Origin: Isoetes taiwanensis
Lineage: Eukaryota; Streptophyta; Lycopodiopsida; Isoetales; Isoetaceae
Length of the DNA stretch: 64,000 bases
Direction: 5' to 3'
Assembly (NCBI GenBank): GCA_021234155.1
Contig: JAJEKV010000100.1
Location: 1,900,116-1,964,115 of the forward strand
This document shows, one piece after another, positions 57,782-64,000 of this stretch. The translations under genes and the position numbers were made by a program. Numbering within the stretch: position 1 is the stretch's first letter; the number at the start of each line of letters is the position of its first letter. Under the pieces are notes generated by a model. The model searched no databases and was not told the DNA's origin. It saw only the letters and a list, made by a program, of their open reading frames with translations.

Positions 57782-58279
57782 TCCATAGCTCCTCAGTTTT
57801 ATGAGGAGGAGCTTGTTGACGTTTATTCTTTTGGGACGTGCGTCTTGGAGATGGTCACCTTTTGAATATTCATGCAGTGTATGTATGAATGCAACTCAAA
57901 TATACAAGGTGGTGATTTTAGTAAGTATTGCACCTTGTTTGCAAGAATTTCTTGCTGCGTATGTTCTTCAATTAAATGTTTGTTTTGCACAATGTTCTTG
58001 GTTATGCATGTGTTATCTCTGGCATTGCAAAACATTAGTTCAGATGACCCAAAAGTTTTGCCTGGTAATAGTTGTTTATATCTAGATTAGGGAAAGAAGC
58101 CTACCGCCTTTGATAAGATATAGGACCTTGAAGTTAATATTTGTTGTTTATATCTAGATTAGGGAAAGAAGCCTGTTGCCTTTGATAAGATACAGGACCC
58201 TGAAGCTATGAACTTTGATGAGAAATATCTGGCAGCTGATCATACTGAAAAGGCCAAGAAGACCAAGTTTCCATCTTAA
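57782..58279 (+). pseudogene. WNK-type protein kinase fragment
   Basis: At 57782-57907 the frame reads [24 protein letters not shown], then after a one-base shift [16 protein letters not shown], ending at a donor-like aag|gtggtg. In plant WNK kinases the activation-segment region reads PE(F/L)YEE.YNELVD(I/V)YSFGMC(V/L)LE(M/L)VT.EYPYSEC.N.AQIYK, so this is a WNK exon with a two-residue loss (YN) and a frame break. A second piece at 58163-58279 (GKKPVAFDKIQDPEAMNFDEKYL) fits the next segment (G.KP..L.KV.DPE...F...CL) and ends at a stop. It is truncated at both sides and cannot encode a kinase. Confidence 0.8.
58071..58205. repeat. Partial tandem duplication of the WNK exon, period 73
   Basis: gttgtttatatctagattag, ggaaagaagcct and gcctttgataagata occur at 58071-58132 and again at 58144-58205. 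The first copy is the less WNK-like one (ctaccgcc), and the reading frame continues only from the second. Confidence 0.85.
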
Positions 58280-59820
58280 CAGGTCCATGCAAATTAAACA
58301 AAAAGGGAGACTATGGGATGAGTCAAAACATTCTCAACCACAAAGATATTTCTGTTTCGTCCACTTTTGGACCGTTGATACCAAGTAGAACATATCTCAC
58401 AAATTCAAAACACACATCTAATTGCGTACACATCTTTGTATTCCCTGGATAAAGTACTCGTTTAGATAGGGATCAGCAAATAGTCTTGCTTCTTTCATGC
58501 CATCAATGCTTGTGAACAGGCCATCAAATGTACAAAAGGTGTGAAACTACAGAATTGAACCATATTGAAGGTTCTGTTTCTTTCTTTTATGCAGAACCAG
58601 CAAAACATTTCCTTCTTTTTATAGAACCTAGAGATATTTCTTCCGGCCAAATGCCGAAAGCAACTTCACGTGAATCTTGAGATCTGGTAATGTCTTTAAA
58701 TAAACAACTAAAAGCATGACCAAGATGGTAGAGTATCCCATAAAAGTCTCGTTGTATACATGAACTAGCTGATAAGAACTGTCAGTTAGAACTTCAGAAG
58801 AAAGGCAAGATAGTAATTCCCTTTGAATATGTTGAAACAGTATCAGCAAAATGCAAAAAAATTTACTCAACTTCCAGAACAGTCAGAAGAAACATTGCAA
58901 ATCACATAAGAAGGGTAAAGTGCACGTTCTTTCTAAGAGCTAATTGGCAGTGCAGAAACAGACTCTTGAGCGGTCCCCACTCAGAAGAATCTATTACATC
59001 ATAACTTGCAGAAGTTAATATCTAAGTTATTGCAATGGCCAAACTCCTGGGATGAACCTATCTTACACATACAAGCATACACCTAAAAGAATTGAATTAT
59101 AACCAAAGGAACAAATGCCATACTTGAATAAACAGAAGTAGTTTGAAAACACTTGATAGAGATATGCATATGGCTGCTTGTTTAGGAGCATGTAATTTAG
59201 ATCTCGTCACAACCACATGCTTTTTAAGAGCAGATATTACCAATGGACCATAACCATTTTCTGCAGAAAAACAAAGTAATATGTTTAAGATTATTTTCAG
59301 CATTGTAGCAGACGCAATGCGAAATTGTTGGAAAGAGACATAAGTATTGACTTTTACTCTCAGCAGTTGAATTCATCTCGCATTTTAGTTGCCGAGATGG
59401 CAAAACGCCCTTGCCAAGATGCATTAAACCACCTTGTAGAGATCACAAAATTTAACTTCTAATCTGGGTCAGCCAATTACCTGTTTCTAGGTTCTAGGTT
59501 CCTTGTTTCACTGTGTCCCTTAAGATCTTCTCGCAGACAATCCCGACCTAAGAAATTGTTTGCCTCGAATCTTATTGCGATGCCCTAAAGGCTCGTCTCT
59601 TCACGATTCAAGTAACCCTAAAAGTTGAAGGCCACGAGACTTGCATGCGCAGATAAAACAAATAGAGGGGGGTAAACCATGGGTTTAAATAAGTGGGTGC
59701 GCACTCTACATGTATTGATCAGTACATCCCTGGAATATGCCATCGAAGTCATATAAAAACCATATAAAAAACCGTACAAAAAATACAAAATGAACCACCT
59801 GTTATTGTGCTATATATTTG
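58280..59820. other. Intergenic DNA, no supported gene
   Basis: Short frames only (80 codons at 58628-58870 on the minus strand, 68 codons at 59097-59303 on the minus strand), hydrophobic and without recognisable motifs. Confidence 0.4.
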
Positions 59821-59830
59821 GGGTTTTAGA

Positions 59831-59935
59831 GGAGGTTAACCCTCCCTTCAAGCAGATTATGGGAAATAACCCTCGAGGCCGGCAGGCCGAGAGGGTTTGT
59901 TTCCCATAATCTGCGAGAAGGGAGGGTTGACCTCC
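59831..59935. repeat. 105-bp near-perfect hairpin
   Basis: The left arm 59831-59880 (ggaggttaaccctcccttc, agcagattatgggaaa, accctcgaggcc) pairs with the right arm 59885-59935 (ggccgagagggtttg, tttcccataatctgc, gaagggagggttgacctcc) over about 50 bp with roughly six mismatches or bulges and a four-base loop, ggca. It could be a foldback element or a small-RNA precursor. Confidence 0.85.
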
Positions 59936-60129
59936 CTTAACCACAGGCCCGAGCAGGTTGAAGCCCATGCCCTGTACCTTTGCTGCAAATTTGGATCTGT
60001 AAATCTTACAGTAGTTTGAATAGGCTTTGCATGCAGCTATTCTGCTCCCATGGCAAAATACATGGCAAATCGACTTCGATAACTTCTCCTTCTTTCTAGC
60101 ATTTGAGCTCTGCTACTCCATCTACTACT

Positions 60130-60365
60130 TAATAGTGCTAGAAGCATCTGCAACAGTCTTTAGCATCTAAGAACGTCTTCAGCATCTGCAGCAGTCACAA
60201 ATCCATCTTTGAGAAAAGAAAGAAGTCTTAAGCATCTTTGCAGATCTATCTCTGCAGGTCCCAAACATCTTTGCATCATCCCTGCAGAAGTCCGAAACAA
60301 TCTTTGCAGAAATCATCCCTGCAGAAGTCCGAAATCATCCCTGCAGAAGTCTGAAACATCTCTAA
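60130..60365. repeat. Short degenerate tandem repeat (catccctgcagaagtc)
   Basis: Phrases agcatctgcaacagtc, agcatctttgcaga and catccctgcagaagtccgaaa recur; the last occurs three times between 60279 and 60350. The open frame across it (60209-60403) is repeat-derived. Confidence 0.75.
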
Positions 60366-61229
60366 GATCCAAAACAGGGGGTCTGCGGCAGTCGGTGAAA
60401 TAGGGGCCTGTGTCAAAACAGAGACGACGAGATGAACAGAGTGGAATATTCGGGGAGATTATCAGCGATTCTGGCATAGCCTATTCCACTGATTATCACA
60501 GTAATCACTAGGATATTCGCTAAAAACAGAATATTCGGGAAGTTCTGTATTATAAACATCCTCTGATCTGACGGTGGGCAGTGGCTGGATCAAGATAACC
60601 TGCAAGGGCCAGTGGTTAAGAGGTATTAATCCTCTATCCTCCTTAGGGACCTAGATCTATGCTCCATTGGGTCATCAAAGCAGATGCCAACAAGTCCATG
60701 GACTTTTTGGGATAATATGATGGGCTCTACTACGAGTGTTGTGGTCTCCAAGCCCAAGGTACTGCCTCAAGTGTTCCTAATTGATCTTTTCCTCACAAGG
60801 CTTGGGAGAGGGAAGGGCGAAAGTTTATCCTTAGCATGTTGTATCTAATTTGCCAACCTAGACAGTAGCTCTCTCGACTTTAGGAGAACACTCCGAGATT
60901 CGGTTGCCAAGTCCATACTGTAGGTGGATTCTGACATATAAGCTAGGTCATCTCATAAGCTCACGCTGAAGGTAAGATTCTTTATCCCTATCTCTCTTGC
61001 TTACGTGTATATTGGTTGGATATTGCAGGGCTTAGGTACACATCCTTCTGGGCCTATGCACTTTAAAACTTTGTTGAAATTGCAAACACGATGTATTGGA
61101 AGAGCTTTACTTCTTAAAAATACTAATTTGCAACTGTGGAGGAGGAGATCAAGATGCATTAACATTGCTTACTTCCATTCATGGTTTAAAGAGAATAAAG
61201 GACCATTATAAAATCTTTTCTATTATCAA
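60366..61229. other. Intergenic DNA left of the Helitron fragment
   Basis: No recognised motif. A 68-codon frame at 61005-61211 might be unrelated or a degenerate upstream part of the Helitron protein. Confidence 0.35.
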
Positions 61230-62260
61230 GTCGTGAACATGTACTCGAGAGTGGAAGAAGAACAACTCAATTATATTGCAACAAAAGGTTACAGGATGCA
61301 ATACAAATAAGACTTCATTGATGACAAAGACAAGGATACTCGATATGGAATATTACCAGCTTCCTTCTTAGGCTGCAAACAATGGTGCACTGCCCAGGTA
61401 GCCAACACACTTGGACTTGCAAGAGTAAACGGAAAGCCGACCTTATTTATAACTATGACAACTAATCCTACTTCGTCAGAAATAAAGTCCGAACTAATGC
61501 CTAGATAAAATGCATCAGACATCCCAATCATTGTCGTTCGATCGTGTCACAATGAGTCCAATACACAAAGAGCATCATCCACAACTTTTTAGGTCCATTA
61601 TCTTATATGATTCATGTCATTGAATTCCAAAAACACGGGCTTCCATATGCACATATTGTTGTCAAAGCTGAGCATCATATCCCTGTCAACAAGATTGACC
61701 AACTCATTTGCACTGAACTACCTACGGATCCACTATTGTGAGCGCCCTCGAAAAAGTACAATAATAGATGTTATTATCATTATCCAAAGCCTATAAATCT
61801 AACAATGTACATAGGCGAAAAAGGATATGTCCAATATAGAAAACGGGTGGAGGCAGACTTAAATGTCATCCCATTCTTACTAAAAGAAATGGACTGCCAC
61901 ATATACGCAAACATTGCATCAATGGTCCATATATTTGCATATCTTTATGGGTACATCTATAAAGGCCTTGATACTACTTGCTTTCACATTAATATTCGAC
62001 CATAAATCATCATCACCAATACAAGATACATTTAATATGACACCTCAATCTATAGATCAACCCAATAAGGCTCAACTACAACGAAGAAGCAAAATTCAAG
62101 ACTAGATCTTTGCATGTTACCTATCATTTATGAAAGTAGAATGGAGAATCATGTCATACCACATGATTAAAAAACACCCATAGGTTAAAGGTCTCTTTTC
62201 ACATCTCAAAGGACAAAATAGGCCACAGTTTGCAAAAACATCCACAATAAATATTGGAAT
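61230..62260 (+). pseudogene. Helitron Rep (rolling-circle replication initiator) remnant
   Basis: Across shifting frames the order is that of the Helitron-like N-terminal domain: SRVEEEQLNYI, ILPASFLG near 61340, ARVNGKPTLFITMTTNP near 61420-61480, VIEFQKHGLPYAHIVV near 61617-61660 (HUH-type site, first His replaced by Tyr), CHIYANIASMVHIFAYLYGY then IYKG near 61893-61970 (the two-Tyr region), and VEWRIMSYHMIKKHP near 62136-62185. Stops and frame changes are frequent and the helicase part is absent because gypsy copy 2 begins at about 62262. The full protein nicks DNA and starts rolling-circle transposition; this one cannot. Confidence 0.82.
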
Positions 62261-62261
62261 C

Positions 62262-64000
62262 TACACGTTAGATAGGTACTTTCTACGTCCGTTCTCTACC
62301 CTCCTTTTCAATACAAGAGGAGCAAACATGATCAACCAACATCACATATCCACATACATGATAACAATGAGAATAACATCTAAACCTAATCATATACATC
62401 TAACTTACAGTTAGGGTTCATTGATTAGGGTTCAAGATCTAGACTGAGGGTTCTAGGAAGGCTTTACTAGAGACACGAAATGCTAACTCATCTGGAGTTC
62501 TAACTCCCAGATGATCTACACTCTAACCCAAATACCTGCTCCTGAGGAACTCCCTCCTACTCCTGGCGTCTCCATGATCTTCAAGATGGTTGAAGTAGCT
62601 CCCACTCCTATTGAGGCGCACACGCTCCGGGGCCTGCTGTGCTAGGCTATGCCACAGCAAATGGTTCTCGAAACAGAGTTTCAAGCGCAAAGAAGGTTCC
62701 CGGACGGTTGAAACCAGAAAAAAGGCCTAGGATTAGGGTTTAGGCCTTTATAGGTTAGGGTTCACATGTTATGCCACGTGGCTCTAATGGGGTAAGGCCG
62801 TGTGGCAGTTGCCCAATAGGATAAGGCCACGTGGAAAATGGCCTTACCCTAAGGGTGTCTAAGTTATATGAATAACTTAGACATGCACCCTATGCCACTA
62901 ACCTATGGTATACAAGGCTATGAAGTAGACTTGTATAGTGACGGACCTGGAAATATACGTATTTATAGCGTATATTTCCTTGGAACATCATTCCCCTTTG
63001 GATAATGCCGTCCCTCAAGATACGCTAAGGTGACGAACCTGCAACAGCCCTGCAAAAACTCACAACAAGAATATAGGAACTTAACTCTATAGAAAAGATC
63101 AACTTTTTGTTAATTACTTATTATGTAATTATAAGGCTATATTTATATAAGTTATACAAAATTATATAGCTATAACGACTATTATTATAAAAGTATACAC
63201 ATATAATATTAGTACAACAAATTTAGGAGTTCATAGTTAAGCCTAAAATCTATGACTCATGTCTTCTCGTAACGTGCTCCCTCTTCCATGCTTCCCTTCA
63301 CTGGCCTGCACAAGTAGCACATTACGTTATTTAAGTTAATAAGTTTGTGGTTTTAGGGGACCACCCCCCTAATTACCTCCTTGAGCCGAACTACTAGCTC
63401 AAGGTTACCCTACTACCTTGCACTCGATCATGGCCCCATAAGGATTTGAGCTTAAGGACCATTTAAGATGATCCTATCATTGCCCATAATCGGGTGCTAC
63501 CTTGTACACGATCCCCTTGATCGAGTACACCCGCAGTGCCTCATGCCCCTGAGGGTTTAAGCTAGAGAACGTCTCACGATCCCATCATCGCGCATGATCA
63601 CTCATACCTCACCATGGCCCCCCTATGGTCAGGTGCGCGTGCCCTGCATCGTGGCATAGAGATCATCCGAATGATGGTCTCATCATCGCCCACCATGCCA
63701 CTCTTCCTCTCACATGACCCTCCTGGTCATGCGCACTCTTGGTGCGTGGTGGCCTAGAGAATGCCTTTAGAGCGTATCTCATCATCGCCCACCATGCCGC
63801 TCTTCCTCTCACATGACCCTCCTGGTCATGCGCACTCTTGGTGCATGCTAGCCTAGAGAATGCCTTTAGAGCGTATCTCATCATTGCTTACACTTCCAAG
63901 ACTTTGGCATATGCATTCTACTAGCCCGAATGCATATGCCTTACTAAAGCTATACTACGACATACACTTAACTAAGCACCTGGCAAGTCAGCGTCGACCA
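62262..64000 (-). mobile_element. Gypsy copy 2: LTR and 3' untranslated region, cut by the window edge
   Basis: The LTR part is 62262-62990, ending in the conserved palindrome; after a purine-rich step (minus strand aaaggggaatga) the untranslated region follows to 64000. It matches copy 1 at 33610-34714 and 42731-43185 in order and wording, without the 8-kb CACTA in between. Pol would lie beyond the window. The left edge, where the homology begins, abuts the Helitron fragment, so the LTR is probably truncated there. Confidence 0.85.
63679..63876. repeat. 99-bp tandem duplication in gypsy copy 2
   Basis: Units 63679-63777 and 63778-63876 each run from ctcatcatcgcccaccatgcc to gcctttagagcgtat. 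They differ at about six positions. Gypsy copy 1 has one such unit at the matching place (about 43010-43120). Confidence 0.92.

Overview
The window is nuclear DNA of a land plant (embryophyte). It holds two intron-containing genes that read as intact: a plant-type protein phosphatase 2C and a phosphoethanolamine N-methyltransferase with a short upstream ORF. Around them are nested and decayed transposable elements typical of large plant genomes: chromodomain Ty3/gypsy, Ty1/copia, L1-type LINE, CACTA, Mutator/foldback-like and Helitron. I cannot place the lineage more precisely. Nothing looks bacterial, viral-genomic or organellar.

Layout, left to right. 1-1730: diverged AT-rich repeat and a broken copia RT/RNase H tail. 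1796-4040: a 2.2-kb inverted-repeat DNA transposon with an exact 11-bp target duplication and minisatellite-filled ends. 4330-11475: a structurally full-length L1-type LINE with a target duplication of about 15 bp and a long poly(A), but broken ORFs. 11563-13404: two long homopurine tracts sharing a leader. 13405-24330: mostly unassigned DNA with isolated exon-like pieces of an S-domain receptor kinase, a respiratory burst oxidase and a GH51 arabinofuranosidase. 24347-26200: a 5'-truncated LINE on the minus strand. 26405-27137: an unfamiliar decayed coding region. 27920-30126: the PP2C gene (minus strand, four coding exons, predicted 490 aa).

32340-46720: a minus-strand chromodomain gypsy element. 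Its 3' untranslated region is split by an 8.0-kb non-autonomous CACTA element (34715-42727) that contains a 1.13-kb tandem array. A second gypsy copy at the right edge of the window (62262-64000) lacks the CACTA and so serves as an empty-site control. 46934-47606: an open frame of about 220 codons with no recognised family. 47560-50760: a copia element whose gag-protease-integrase region is replaced by unfamiliar coding sequence. 51301-52594: a 0.65-kb tandem duplication.

54326-56936: the PEAMT gene, with 12 coding exons (490 aa) preceded by a 25-codon Arg/Ser-rich uORF. It would catalyse the three successive methylations from phosphoethanolamine to phosphocholine, and the uORF is the expected phosphocholine-sensing translational control. 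57782-58279: a decayed WNK-kinase fragment. 59831-59935: a strong 50-bp-arm hairpin. 61230-62260: a decayed Helitron Rep region that runs into the second gypsy copy.

The two intact genes have no evident functional link to each other. All translations and splice junctions were read by eye; family assignments rest on motif recognition, not database searches.
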